Source of the DNA: Tannerellaceae bacterium
Lineage (GTDB): Bacteria; Bacteroidota; Bacteroidia; Bacteroidales; Tannerellaceae
NCBI GenBank assembly: GCA_031266215.1
Contig: JAISBL010000071.1
Coordinates: forward strand, 1-44,121
Length of the DNA: 44,121 nucleotides
Direction of reading: 5' to 3'
This document shows, piece by piece, positions 34,529 through 43,752 of this stretch. The translations under genes and the position numbers were made by a program. The stretch's first letter is position 1. Every line of letters begins with the position of its first letter. The notes below the pieces were generated by a model. The model was not told the DNA's origin. It worked only from the letters and a program-made list of their open reading frames with translations, and did no database searches.

Positions 34529-34837
34529 ATGGCAGAAAAAGAAGAATTGCAGTATGATGAGGAAGAATCGGTAAAGTTCATCCGTAACTATCTTCCTCTG
34601 GAGTTAAAAGAAAAGTTCAGTGACGACGATATTCTCTATTTATTAGATCTGGCAGAAGAGTTTTACGAGTCCAAAGGAGAGATAGACTCCCTGGAAGAAG
34701 ACGATGAGAATGAACTGGTAGAGTACGTCATTAAAAACGCAAAAGAAGACGGAGTAGGCTCATTCGATGCCGGCGATATTCTTCACATTCTGGACGGCGA
34801 CCTTGAATATTGCCAGTCCATCAACCTCTTTGATTAA
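34529..34837 (+). CDS. Small acidic conserved hypothetical protein
   Basis: The 102-residue protein is very acidic (runs such as YDEEESVKF and LEEDDENEL) and predicted to be mostly helical, with no signal peptide or membrane segment. I do not recognise a function, although its length and form suggest a small cytosolic family conserved in Bacteroidales. A -7 box lies 23 bases upstream, so it is expressed separately from the ligase gene. Confidence 0.75.
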   Translation: MAEKEELQYDEEESVKFIRNYLPLELKEKFSDDDILYLLDLAEEFYESKGEIDSLEEDDENELVEYVIKNAKEDGVGSFDAGDILHILDGDLEYCQSINLFD

Positions 34838-34885
34838 ACTCCGTTTCCCGGACATATTATATCGTTTTAAATAAAAATAAGTATT

Positions 34886-35560
34886 ATGAGAATTTTAAGA
34901 TTATCAGGTATTATGCTGCTTTGCATGACCGTACTGCTATCAGGATGCGGCGTGAGTAACACAATCAAAGGTACAGGTATTGGCGTGGGCGCCGGTGCCG
35001 CCGCCGGCGCCGGTATTGGCGCTATTGCGGGTAACACGGCGCTGGGCGCTGTTATTGGCGCTGCCGTAGGAGGAACGGCCGGCGCATTGATAGGTAAAAA
35101 GATGGATAAGCAAAAGAAAGAGCTGGAAGCTGCCGTGCCTGACGCTACGATAGAAAGCGTAAACAATGGCGAGGCGCTGAAGGTCACGTTTGATTCGGGC
35201 ATCTTGTTTGCCACCAACTCAAGCTCCGTGAGCGACGCTTCCAGGAACGCACTCCGTAACTTCTCAGTCAGCCTTAGGGGTAATCCTGACACTTACATAA
35301 AAATCGTAGGCCATACCGATAATACGGGCAGGGTGGATTATAATCAGACTTTATCGGAAAAACGTGCCCAGAGCGTATACGATTATTTACTGAACCAGGG
35401 AGTGGTAAATGACAGGATGGCCTATGAAGGAAAAGGTATTCATGAGCCGGTTGCCAACAACAGTACGGTTGAAGGTCGCGCCTTGAACCGCCGTGTGGAA
35501 ATACTGATCATGGCTAACGAAAAGATGATCATGGAAGCCCGCCAGGGAACGCTACGCTGA
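34886..35560 (+). CDS. OmpA-family lipoprotein with glycine zipper
   Basis: The 224-residue protein has a lipoprotein signal (TVLLSGCGV), a Gly/Ala-rich glycine-zipper segment (about 30-70, IGVGAGAAAGAGIGAIAGN) and a C-terminal OmpA/peptidoglycan-binding domain (about 100-215, with IVGHTDNTGRVDYNQTLSEKR and NRRVEI). It likely anchors the outer membrane to the peptidoglycan. It is followed by an AT-rich spacer and a bidirectional terminator. Length and order of parts match YiaD/OmpA-like proteins. Confidence 0.9.
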   Translation: MRILRLSGIMLLCMTVLLSGCGVSNTIKGTGIGVGAGAAAGAGIGAIAGNTALGAVIGAAVGGTAGALIGKKMDKQKKELEAAVPDATIESVNNGEALKVTFDSGILFATNSSSVSDASRNALRNFSVSLRGNPDTYIKIVGHTDNTGRVDYNQTLSEKRAQSVYDYLLNQGVVNDRMAYEGKGIHEPVANNSTVEGRALNRRVEILIMANEKMIMEARQGTLR

Positions 35561-35796
35561 CACGGCATTAGATCGTCCTTATATTATTGTATCGTTTTAT
35601 CCTTTGTATTGTCTTTTGAATTTAACTGTATTGTTATATAATGATCATTGCCGGTTGACGCTGATTTGTTTTACATATTGTAATTATGTTCATATTGCTT
35701 CATCCTGATATGTATTGTTTATCATAACGGATTGCCGCCTTACAGATCATTGTTTTTATATGGTTTATCATCTTGAAAACAGGCATATATAAAATG

Positions 35797-35829
35797 GAAA
35801 GGGAAACAACACCGTATTGTTTCCCTTTC
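35797..35829. terminator. Bidirectional terminator between convergent genes
   Basis: GAAAGGGAAACAA (35797-35809) and TTGTTTCCCTTTC (35817-35829) form a perfect 13-bp stem with a 7-base loop. It lies between the OmpA-like gene and the convergent HEAT-repeat gene, with an A-rich stretch upstream and a T-containing one downstream, so it can end both. Confidence 0.75.
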
Positions 35830-35847
35830 TGATTTTCATTTGTTTTA

Positions 35848-38703
35848 TTATTTAAGCTCCTTTATCCGTATATCACGAAACCTGACCGGCGACCCGTGTC
35901 CGAGGAAACCTATATGCCCTTTCTTATTGAAAAGTCCGGGATGCTCACGTTTATCCGGCGTCCCGTTTTTTGTAGCCTCGCGGATATTCCCGTCGAGTAT
36001 CACTTCGCCATTCAAAGTTACCCTGATGTGGTCGCCGTCGGCAATTACTTCCTGGGTGTTCCATTCGCCGGCAGGTTTGAGATAACCTCTCTTTGCCGGC
36101 AGTATTCCATACACTGAACCATGATACTGATAGGGCCTCTGGTTTTTATAAGCAGGATGTTCATTGTCTAATATCTGCAATTCCATTCCGACATAGGCCG
36201 CATCGCCTTCTTTAGGCGTACGGATGCCCAGGCCATTGTTAGCAGCCGGGGTCAGCTGAAAATCAAAGCGGAGGACAAAGTTAGCGTACTCGTCCTTTGA
36301 ATACAGGTTCCCGCCGGAGCCTTTGCCCGGTGTCAGTGTGATAGCGCCGCCCTGCAGGGTATAATCTATGGTATTACCTGTCCACTCAGACATATTCGTT
36401 CCGTCGAACAGTACCTTATACCCCTCTTTCTTTTCCTCATCGGAAAGGACGAACGGTTCCGTGCGATCCGGTTTCAACTCTTCTTTTGACAGCTCTTCCA
36501 GATGTTTCCTTATGTTTTCACGCTGGTAATCGGCATCCGGATTATCTAATACCGCTGATACCTTATTTAATAGCTCCCTAACTTCGGCGCCCGTGTAAGA
36601 CGTATTGTTTAACGCGATATTCATAACGGCACTGGAGGCAGCCTGCTGTACGGGCTTATCATCCAGGAAGCCTCCGGCGTACAGTAGCGCCCGGAATGAG
36701 CCGGTTCTTCCTATTTGTCTGAGGATCGTATTAGTCTGTTCATTGGTACGGGCTATCTCCATTGCCTTGCGAAGGTTCAGGTAGCGACTTTCGCCGGTAA
36801 GGGCCGCATTTGTGGATACAGACCTCACATAGGCGGTAAGAGCGCGGTCAAAATAGGCCGATGCAGAGGCGTCTACGCATATAGTGTACAATTCATCCGC
36901 CGACTCCGCGCCCTTCCACGCCAGCAAAGCTTCAAAAGCCGCCTCCCTGGATGCGCCGCTGCCTTGCCGGAAGCCGGTTACAATAGTCGTCAGTGCATTC
37001 CTGTCGCCTGTCGCCGACAGCACTACATAATATAAATGCCTGGCGCTTTCTTCCGCCTGTAACATACGTCGCGAAATGACCGGCGCTTGTTCCTTTGCCG
37101 GAAGAGAGGACACAGAGGCTATGACAGCCTGCTGCAAAGGGGAAACGGCCGTAGCGTCAGCCGTTTCAAGCATGCCGCATAACAATGTCATGTCTTTTTC
37201 GGTCGCTACGTTTTTAAGCGCAGTATAAGCCGCTTTCTTCACTTCGGGTGAACCTGTTTTTATAAGGTCGAGAACCGTATTGATCCGCGTATGGGCCTTG
37301 CGCATAGCCAGGATTTCAACGGCGGCGATCTTCCCTGCGTCCGGAGCGCTGGAAATGACGCGGGCTACGTCGGGCACCACATCTCCCCTGAAAGCAATCA
37401 GCGCGTTGCGTCCCAGTGAAATATCATGTGCTTCTGTCCGGGTAAGCAGATTCGCCAGCGATGGAATAAAAGAAGAATCGCCTATCCTGACCAGAGCCCA
37501 TACGGCAGCCTGCCTGACGGAAGAATCGCCGCTCTTGAGCTGGTCGAGTATCACCTGTCCGGCAGGAAGGTCGAAGCGGATATTGAGAGTTCTGATAAGA
37601 GCGCTCTTTTCCGTTATCTGGCTCTCGCGTCCTATCCAGTTCAGTATATCTGCTTTCGCCTCCGGTTTCGCTTTCACCATTGTTTTGAGCAATTCCACGT
37701 ATACCTCGCGTGAAGCAAAATCAGAGGTGTAGTCCAATGCCGCATTCCGGTATTCGCGGGAAGAATCCTTTAGCGCGGCCTGGACTCGTTTCAGACCTTT
37801 TTCTTTCTCCACAGAAAGCAAAATCTGTAAAGCCGCGTTCCGGGTATGTGGCTTCCCTTCCTTTGTAGCCTTTTTGAGCAGTTCTGAAGCCGCTTTTGAT
37901 GCCTCCTGGGTATCCCCCTGTTTCACTAATTGTTTAAGCAATGCTATGTATGCCTCGTTCGCGCCTGTTTTATCCCAATCAAGATTTACTTTTTCGGCGC
38001 CTGAAGATAATTCATTCAATGATGATTTACCTCCGACCTGGCTCAAGGCATAAAATATTGCCTTCTGAGAATCCTCGTCCCGATTTGCAATCATATCTTT
38101 CAGGAGGTTTTCTGTATCGGATATATGGGTTTCTCCTAATGCAAATATTACGTCACGCATGGAATTGGGCGTCCCAGACCGTCTTAATAGCGCTGATTTC
38201 AAAGCCTGTACAGCTTTCTCCGTGCCTATGGAAGCCAAAGCCCGCGCGGCTGGGTCGCTGAGGCTTTCTTCATTGAGATAACGCGCCAGGGCATCTACGC
38301 TCTCATCCTTGCCGATTATTTGCAATTGGCTTATTATGAAAGCTTTCTTTTCGCGCTCATCTACTATGTTCAAAGCTTTAACGTAGGCATTGGATGTAGC
38401 CAGGCGAAGGCTCTCATCGCCTTTTCCCGCCGAATAATTTGAAATACCACTCAGGGCGTACTCCACTTTTGAATTGTCTCCCTGCCCGGGAGCATGGAGC
38501 ATTTTTACCAGTGCCAAAACACCTTCTTCACCTGTTGAAAGCACATCAGCTAATAGTTTGTTATAGTCAGCCTGGTTATTGGCAGGCATTTGAGCTAATA
38601 CGTCGGCTACGATGGTCGCGACAGTACGGTTCTCCTGTGATTGCAGCGCCGGAATGTTTACCAACAGAAAAAGTAATGAAATCAGTGCATATATTCTTTT
38701 CAT
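35848..38703 (-). CDS. HEAT-repeat protein with C-terminal 3-keto-disaccharide hydrolase (DUF1080) domain
   Basis: From the ATG at 38703 the protein has 951 residues with a signal peptide (LISLLFLLVNIPALQSQ). About 700 residues of HEAT/PBS-type helical repeats (AVWALVRIGDSS, AALDYTSDFAS and similar) precede a C-terminal DUF1080 domain (about 770-951; YKVLFDGTNMSEW, ANFVLRFDFQL, EWNTQEVIADGDHIRVTLNG). Stand-alone DUF1080 proteins are 200-260 residues; this fusion is large. The domain is linked in other bacteria to hydrolysis of 3-keto-glycosides. It lies 28 bases after a Gfo/Idh/MocA oxidoreductase gene on the same strand, which would supply the 3-keto substrate. The track start 33 residues earlier lies in the intergenic gap and upstream gene. 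Confidence 0.85.
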   Translation of the reverse strand: MKRIYALISLLFLLVNIPALQSQENRTVATIVADVLAQMPANNQADYNKLLADVLSTGEEGVLALVKMLHAPGQGDNSKVEYALSGISNYSAGKGDESLRLATSNAYVKALNIVDEREKKAFIISQLQIIGKDESVDALARYLNEESLSDPAARALASIGTEKAVQALKSALLRRSGTPNSMRDVIFALGETHISDTENLLKDMIANRDEDSQKAIFYALSQVGGKSSLNELSSGAEKVNLDWDKTGANEAYIALLKQLVKQGDTQEASKAASELLKKATKEGKPHTRNAALQILLSVEKEKGLKRVQAALKDSSREYRNAALDYTSDFASREVYVELLKTMVKAKPEAKADILNWIGRESQITEKSALIRTLNIRFDLPAGQVILDQLKSGDSSVRQAAVWALVRIGDSSFIPSLANLLTRTEAHDISLGRNALIAFRGDVVPDVARVISSAPDAGKIAAVEILAMRKAHTRINTVLDLIKTGSPEVKKAAYTALKNVATEKDMTLLCGMLETADATAVSPLQQAVIASVSSLPAKEQAPVISRRMLQAEESARHLYYVVLSATGDRNALTTIVTGFRQGSGASREAAFEALLAWKGAESADELYTICVDASASAYFDRALTAYVRSVSTNAALTGESRYLNLRKAMEIARTNEQTNTILRQIGRTGSFRALLYAGGFLDDKPVQQAASSAVMNIALNNTSYTGAEVRELLNKVSAVLDNPDADYQRENIRKHLEELSKEELKPDRTEPFVLSDEEKKEGYKVLFDGTNMSEWTGNTIDYTLQGGAITLTPGKGSGGNLYSKDEYANFVLRFDFQLTPAANNGLGIRTPKEGDAAYVGMELQILDNEHPAYKNQRPYQYHGSVYGILPAKRGYLKPAGEWNTQEVIADGDHIRVTLNGEVILDGNIREATKNGTPDKREHPGLFNKKGHIGFLGHGSPVRFRDIRIKELK

Positions 38704-38731
38704 AACTGTTATGTATTTACTGTTTGTCTGA

Positions 38732-39988
38732 CTATATATTCCATGGAGAACGCATTGGCTGCCACAGGAGGCGGTTAGCCTCTTCGTCATTGATGAACTC
38801 AAGTTTCACAGGGTCAAACTGAAGTGTCCGGTTCAGGCGCAATGCCACTGCTCCCATATTTACAATTGTAGCAGAGCGAAATCCGCTACGTTCATTCAGA
38901 GCGAAGGGTTGACGTGTTTTTACCGATTCGATAAAGTCGGACACCTGTGGCTCCGGCTCGGGATAATCGGCAAGTTTCTTTTCCCAGCCGGGTATGTCGC
39001 ACACAAAGTTCTTATACACATTCCCGTTAGGCCCGGATATATATGGCGTTTGGGGGTCGCCGTAATCGCCTCCCCAAAGGATAATCCGGCAACCATCGCC
39101 GTATGTATACGTAATAGATCTCCATGTTCCCACTGCGTCGGGATGTTGCTGTGGAGCATCCACTTCCACTTTTATAGGACTTGTATGGTCTTTTCCCAGG
39201 AAATACTGTACCGGGTCTATATAATGTTGCCCCATATCGCCGAGACCTCCCCCGTCGTAATCCCAATAGCCCCGGAATGTCTGGTGTGTGCGGTGCAGGT
39301 TATATGGCTTATAAGGGGCGGGGCCTAACCAGAGGTCGTAATCCAATCCTGCCGGGATAGTTTGTGGTTCCAGGTATTCCTTTCCTACCCAATAAAACTT
39401 CCAGTCAAAACCGGTATGCTTGCTGATGGTCACAGTCAGTGGCCAGCCAAGAAGTCCGCTTTGCACTAATTTCTTCAGTGGTTTCACCGGCGTTCCTAAT
39501 CCGTAGAACGTATCTGTGAAGCGAAACCATGTGTTCAACCTGAACATGCGCCCGTACTGCCTGACTGCTTCCATAACTCGCCTGCCTTCTCCAATGGTGC
39601 GTGTCATCGGCTTTTCGCACCATATATCTTTCCCGGCTTTAGCGGCTTCTACCGACATAATCCCATGCCAATGCGGCGGCGTGGCAATGTGAACAATATC
39701 AACGTTAGGATCTGATATGAGTTCGCGGAAGTCATGATAGGCGGCAATCTTGTCCGCCACCAGTTTCTGACCCAATTCAAGATGGCTTTTGTCTACGTCG
39801 CACACGGCTACCAGGCGTGTGCCTGCATAGTTGAGATGGCTTCGTCCCATCTCTCCGGTTCCAATAATACCTTTTGTCAATTGGTCGCTTGGGGCTATGA
39901 AGCCTTTTCCCAAAACGTGCCGCGGAACAATCGTCAGTACCGTCATTCCGCCCAAAGTTTTTAAAAAGTTACGTCTGTTTGTTATCAT
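38732..39988 (-). CDS. Gfo/Idh/MocA-family oxidoreductase, Tat-type signal
   Basis: From the ATG at 39988 the protein has 418 residues, with a twin-arginine-like start (NRRNFLKTLGG) suggesting export with cofactor bound. The Rossmann motif KGIIGTGEMGRSH and the EKPM motif (catalytic Lys) are present, followed by the alpha/beta substrate domain. Such exported enzymes oxidise or epimerise sugars or glycosides with a tightly bound NAD(P). Upstream of the HEAT-DUF1080 gene, it probably makes a 3-keto-glycoside. The ORF-track start 23 residues earlier would place a hydrophobic stretch ahead of the RR motif and is less likely. Confidence 0.85.
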   Translation of the reverse strand: MITNRRNFLKTLGGMTVLTIVPRHVLGKGFIAPSDQLTKGIIGTGEMGRSHLNYAGTRLVAVCDVDKSHLELGQKLVADKIAAYHDFRELISDPNVDIVHIATPPHWHGIMSVEAAKAGKDIWCEKPMTRTIGEGRRVMEAVRQYGRMFRLNTWFRFTDTFYGLGTPVKPLKKLVQSGLLGWPLTVTISKHTGFDWKFYWVGKEYLEPQTIPAGLDYDLWLGPAPYKPYNLHRTHQTFRGYWDYDGGGLGDMGQHYIDPVQYFLGKDHTSPIKVEVDAPQQHPDAVGTWRSITYTYGDGCRIILWGGDYGDPQTPYISGPNGNVYKNFVCDIPGWEKKLADYPEPEPQVSDFIESVKTRQPFALNERSGFRSATIVNMGAVALRLNRTLQFDPVKLEFINDEEANRLLWQPMRSPWNI

Positions 39989-40152
39989 GATATAGATGTA
40001 ATAAAATAGTTTTAAAGTTAAGCTACACAGAAAATATATCGTGGTTGTGTCTTTCACTCCTTGCCGGGGAAGTATATGAGACCTTTACAAGAAGCCGGTG
40101 TGTGCTGAGATAAGCTATACCTGCCGCGGTTATAACTCATTTTTCATAGCGA

Positions 40153-41058
40153 TTAGTCTAATTCAAAGCTTTTCTGTCCTATCAGATTACCATCCGCAAA
40201 GATGTCTACCCTATAAGTGCCCGGTGACAAGAACTCTTCTATATCCCAATACATCGTAACCGCCAGTTCTTCGCCGTCATATTCCACCAATCGTTTCATG
40301 GAATAGTTAATCTCCCTGCCTTCAAACATAAATACGTTTGCACGGCTTTTTACCAGAATGTCATCATCCGGCTTTTTCAGTCGTACATAAATGGTCTTTT
40401 CCCCGACTGGAGCCGTTATATTTCTGACAATGCGAAAATTAACGACAAACTGTTCCATCTGTTTGATTCGCTTAGCCTCTTTCCCCCGTGCATTCAGAGG
40501 TGTTACGGTAATCCCGGTTGCGTCCAGCCGGCTTGCCAGCGTAACCCGTTCAGTTTGTTTCTCAAGTTCTTTGGTTAGCTCAGCGGCTGTATTTGAAACC
40601 TGACGATAGCGTTGCACTGCCTGGTTTTTTTCTTTTGTTAATTGTTCATTTGCCTGGTTTAGCGAGTCTATTTGGATGACATAATTACGCATAATCTTCC
40701 GCAATGTCTCCAATTCTTTCTTCAATTCATTAATGCGTCGTGCATTGGTAGCTTTTATAGTTTTCAATTCTTCCATCAGACGCTGCACCTTAGCCTGCTC
40801 CGTACTCAGCAAAGCTACCAGGGAATCGTTACTGACACTGAATCTATATCCTTCATACTGAATAGAAAGTTCGTTAAATTCATCTGCCAGCGATTCTTTT
40901 TCCAAGTCAAATGTTTCGACAAGATTTGTCATTTGCTGCTTCTGATAATAAATGTAATATACTGTTCCGGCTACTATCAGAATCAAAACAACAACAACTA
41001 TTATAAGTAGCGAAAGTCTGTTGATTTCCTTATTCTCTTTTTTCTCCACGCTCATCAT
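40153..41058 (-). CDS. Membrane-anchored coiled-coil protein
   Basis: The 301-residue protein has an N-terminal membrane helix (about 15-38, LLIIVVVVLILIVAGTVYYIYY), a long coiled coil (about 45-175, rich in Glu, Lys and Leu) and a C-terminal beta domain (about 195-301, TVRL-like strands ending GTYRVDIFADGNLIGQKSF). I do not recognise a named family; similar proteins in Bacteroidales are called hypothetical. Topology suggests a periplasmic coiled coil anchored in the inner membrane. It stands alone on the minus strand, divergent from guaA, with its own -7 box. Confidence 0.75.
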   Translation of the reverse strand: MMSVEKKENKEINRLSLLIIVVVVLILIVAGTVYYIYYQKQQMTNLVETFDLEKESLADEFNELSIQYEGYRFSVSNDSLVALLSTEQAKVQRLMEELKTIKATNARRINELKKELETLRKIMRNYVIQIDSLNQANEQLTKEKNQAVQRYRQVSNTAAELTKELEKQTERVTLASRLDATGITVTPLNARGKEAKRIKQMEQFVVNFRIVRNITAPVGEKTIYVRLKKPDDDILVKSRANVFMFEGREINYSMKRLVEYDGEELAVTMYWDIEEFLSPGTYRVDIFADGNLIGQKSFELD

Positions 41059-41078
41059 AAATTATGTCTAATGGTGGG

Positions 41079-41086
41079 CAAAGGTA
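41079..41086 (-). promoter_or_regulatory. -7 box for the coiled-coil gene
   Basis: On the minus strand TACCTTTG fits TAnnTTTG and lies about 20 bases upstream of the ATG at 41058. The -33 element is not clear. Confidence 0.5.
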
Positions 41087-41207
41087 ATGCTAAATACCAT
41101 TTTACCAGATGCTATTTGATTATATTTATGTATTTAAGTTGCCATTAACATATTGATATACCAATCTCATCTATCTTTTTGAATTATCGCTCGTTACCAA
41201 AAAAGAT

Positions 41208-41215
41208 TAACTTTG
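41208..41215 (+). promoter_or_regulatory. -7 box for guaA
   Basis: TAACTTTG fits TAnnTTTG and lies 25 bases before the guaA ATG. A TTTG at 41178-41181 is 26 bases upstream, longer than the usual 19-21, so the -33 box is uncertain. Confidence 0.5.
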
Positions 41216-41240
41216 TATCTTACTTTAATAAGATACTTTT

Positions 41241-42761
41241 ATGTATGAGAAAATAGTCATTCTTGACTTCGGGTCGCAGACGACTCAATTGATAGGGCGA
41301 AGAATCAGAGAGCTAAACACTTACTGTGAGATCGTCCCTTTTAACAAATTCCCGCATGATACTGCCGGAATTAAAGGTGTAATACTCTCAGGAAGCCCTT
41401 ATTCGGTGTATGATAGCGGAGCTTTCAAGGTTGACCTGACAGGTATAAGGGGGAAATATCCTGTACTGGGAATATGTTATGGCGCTCAATATATGGCATA
41501 TACTTCCAATGGGAGCGTTGAGCCGGCTGATTCCCGCGAATATGGAAGGGCGTACCTTTCTGTCGTTGACAATAGTAGTCCTCTGTTAAAGCAGGTGAAT
41601 GCAGGCACACAGGTGTGGATGTCACACGGCGACACGATTACACACTTGCCCCCATCGTTCCGGATTATCGCAAGCACAGAGAATGTGAAAGCTGCCGCCT
41701 ATCAGGTAAAAGATGAGCAAACTTTCGGTGTGCAGTTTCACCCCGAGGTGTTTCATACTACTGACGGGATGCTGTTGTTGGATAATTTCCTGAACATATG
41801 CGGGTGCAGGAAAGACTGGACGACAGCCTCTTTTATCGAATCGACAGTAGCAGAACTGAAAAAACAATTGAAAGACGATAAGGTAATCCTTGCCCTTTCA
41901 GGCGGGGTGGACTCTTCAGTAACAGCCGTACTGCTCAATAGAGCCATAGGCAATAACCTGATTTGCATTTTTGTAAATCACGGCCTGCTGCGTAAAAATG
42001 AGTTTGAGAATGTGCTAAAAGACTATGAACATTTGGGTTTGAATGTAACAGGAATAGACGCCAGTGCAAAGTTTTACAGGGAACTGAAAGGAGTTACAGA
42101 CCCGGAACAGAAACGCAAAATTATAGGGAAAGGCTTTATTGACGTATTCGATGAAGAAGCGCAGAAATTAAAAAATATCAAATGGCTGGGGCAGGGAACG
42201 ATATACCCTGACGTTATCGAGTCATTGTCAATAACCGGCACTGTTATAAAGAGCCACCACAATGTAGGCGGACTGCCTGAAAAGATGCACCTGAAGCTTG
42301 TTGAGCCGCTTCGCCTCCTGTTCAAAGACGAAGTACGCCGTGTAGGAAAAGAATTAGGGATAACGCCTGATCTTATCAAACGCCATCCTTTTCCCGGGCC
42401 GGGACTGGGAATCCGTATACTGGGCGACGTTACGCCTGAGAAAGTTCATATCCTGCAGGAAGCAGACCATATATATATGTCGCTGATGCATGAATGGGGA
42501 CTGTATGACTCTATATGGCAGGCCGGAGCTATCCTTCTGCCTGTACAATCGGTTGGTGTAATGGGTGACGACCGTACGTATGAGAACACCATAGCCCTGC
42601 GCGCCGTTACGTCTACGGATGCCATGACTGCCGACTGGGCGCAATTACCTTATGGTTTCCTATCTAAAGTGTCGAACGAAATAATAAACAAAGTAAAAGG
42701 AGTTAATCGTGTAGTATATGATATAAGTTCCAAGCCTCCGGCGACTATAGAGTGGGAGTAA
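41241..42761 (+). CDS. guaA: GMP synthase (glutamine-hydrolysing)
   Basis: The 506-residue protein has an N-terminal class I glutamine amidotransferase (nucleophile Cys in GICYGAQYM, His/Glu in QFHPEVFH), an ATP-pyrophosphatase domain (P-loop [14 protein letters not shown]) and the C-terminal dimerisation part ending KPPATIEWE, the usual GuaA end. It turns XMP, glutamine and ATP into GMP. It is alone, with its own promoter. Confidence 0.97.
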   Translation: MYEKIVILDFGSQTTQLIGRRIRELNTYCEIVPFNKFPHDTAGIKGVILSGSPYSVYDSGAFKVDLTGIRGKYPVLGICYGAQYMAYTSNGSVEPADSREYGRAYLSVVDNSSPLLKQVNAGTQVWMSHGDTITHLPPSFRIIASTENVKAAAYQVKDEQTFGVQFHPEVFHTTDGMLLLDNFLNICGCRKDWTTASFIESTVAELKKQLKDDKVILALSGGVDSSVTAVLLNRAIGNNLICIFVNHGLLRKNEFENVLKDYEHLGLNVTGIDASAKFYRELKGVTDPEQKRKIIGKGFIDVFDEEAQKLKNIKWLGQGTIYPDVIESLSITGTVIKSHHNVGGLPEKMHLKLVEPLRLLFKDEVRRVGKELGITPDLIKRHPFPGPGLGIRILGDVTPEKVHILQEADHIYMSLMHEWGLYDSIWQAGAILLPVQSVGVMGDDRTYENTIALRAVTSTDAMTADWAQLPYGFLSKVSNEIINKVKGVNRVVYDISSKPPATIEWE

Positions 42762-42837
42762 ATGCGATCCGTATGAAAGGCGGTAAATATCTGATTTTTC
42801 CATTGAAATGATTCTTAATCCATAAAAATGTGATCTT

Positions 42838-43752
42838 ATGAAATTGCGTGGTTTTTTGTTTTTCCTCACGCTTACAGTAAGCCTTCAGGGAGCGTATGCA
42901 CAGACGTTCACCGTTGGTGATTTTATGTTTATTATAGACTCTTACGATGGCAGTATCAGTGTTTATGCTTTATATGATGCCATAAGTGGAGATATAACTA
43001 TACCTTCCAGTGTAGAGTATGGCGAGACGACACATGAAGTGACAGCGATTGGGGTCGATGCTTTTGAGGGATGTCGCAATTTAACTTCTGTGATTATTCC
43101 AAATTCGGTGACAAATATCCGGGCGGACGCTTTTCGAAATTGCAACAGATTAACTTCTGTGACAATTCCTAATTCTGTGACAAAGATTAAGAGGATTACT
43201 TTTGCCAGTTGCAGGAGCTTAGCTTCTGTGACGATACCCAATTCGGTGGCAACGATTGAGGGTCTTGCTTTTGCTAATTGCACCAGCTTAGCTTCTGTGA
43301 CGATACCCAATTCGGTGACAAAGATTGAAGGTTTTGCTTTTGTCAATTGCCATGGACTAAAAGATGTAACTGTTTCATGGAATATGCCCTTGTCGTTATG
43401 GGAAGATAACAGTCCATTCAATGAAATTACTCTTTCCAGGGTTACGCTCCATGTCCCTGACGGGACGGAAAATTTCTATGGTGTAGCTCCGGTATGGAAG
43501 GAGTTCAGGGTGGCTACTTCCGTGGGCAATGAGCGTGTAGAACCTATTGCTACCCTTAACGCGTGGACGACGGATGGTATAGTGCACATCGCTGGTCTCC
43601 GTACAGGTGAAGCTTTTGTTATTTATAATATGCAAGGGCAACTTATCTATAAAGGCATAGCTCGGACTGACGAAGAAGAAGTGCCCTTAGGCAGTACATC
43701 CGGTGTTTATATCCTTGCAGCAAGTAAAAGACAGATCAAGTTTTACCTCTAA
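42838..43752 (+). CDS. Secreted BspA-like leucine-rich repeat protein
   Basis: The 304-residue protein has a signal peptide (FLTLTVSLQGAYA) and five LRR_5 repeats of about 23 residues (about 67-190; e.g. LTSVIIPNSVTNI, LASVTIPNSVATI), each about 69 bases at DNA level, with 33-base identical pieces at 43216 and 43285. A C-terminal module (about 225-304; GIVHIAGLRTGEAFVIYNMQGQ) resembles the type IX secretion type-A sorting domain, ending RQIKFYL. It is likely to be surface exposed or released; BspA-like proteins bind host or bacterial partners. The sorting-domain match is partial, since the usual PNP start is missing. Confidence 0.82.
   Translation: MKLRGFLFFLTLTVSLQGAYAQTFTVGDFMFIIDSYDGSISVYALYDAISGDITIPSSVEYGETTHEVTAIGVDAFEGCRNLTSVIIPNSVTNIRADAFRNCNRLTSVTIPNSVTKIKRITFASCRSLASVTIPNSVATIEGLAFANCTSLASVTIPNSVTKIEGFAFVNCHGLKDVTVSWNMPLSLWEDNSPFNEITLSRVTLHVPDGTENFYGVAPVWKEFRVATSVGNERVEPIATLNAWTTDGIVHIAGLRTGEAFVIYNMQGQLIYKGIARTDEEEVPLGSTSGVYILAASKRQIKFYL
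43216..43317 (+). repeat. 69-bp in-gene LRR repeats
   Basis: The start AGCTTAGCTTCTGTGACGAT at 43216 recurs 69 bases later at 43285, with 33 identical bases in each copy, so the repeats are recent duplications that keep the reading frame. Confidence 0.75.
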
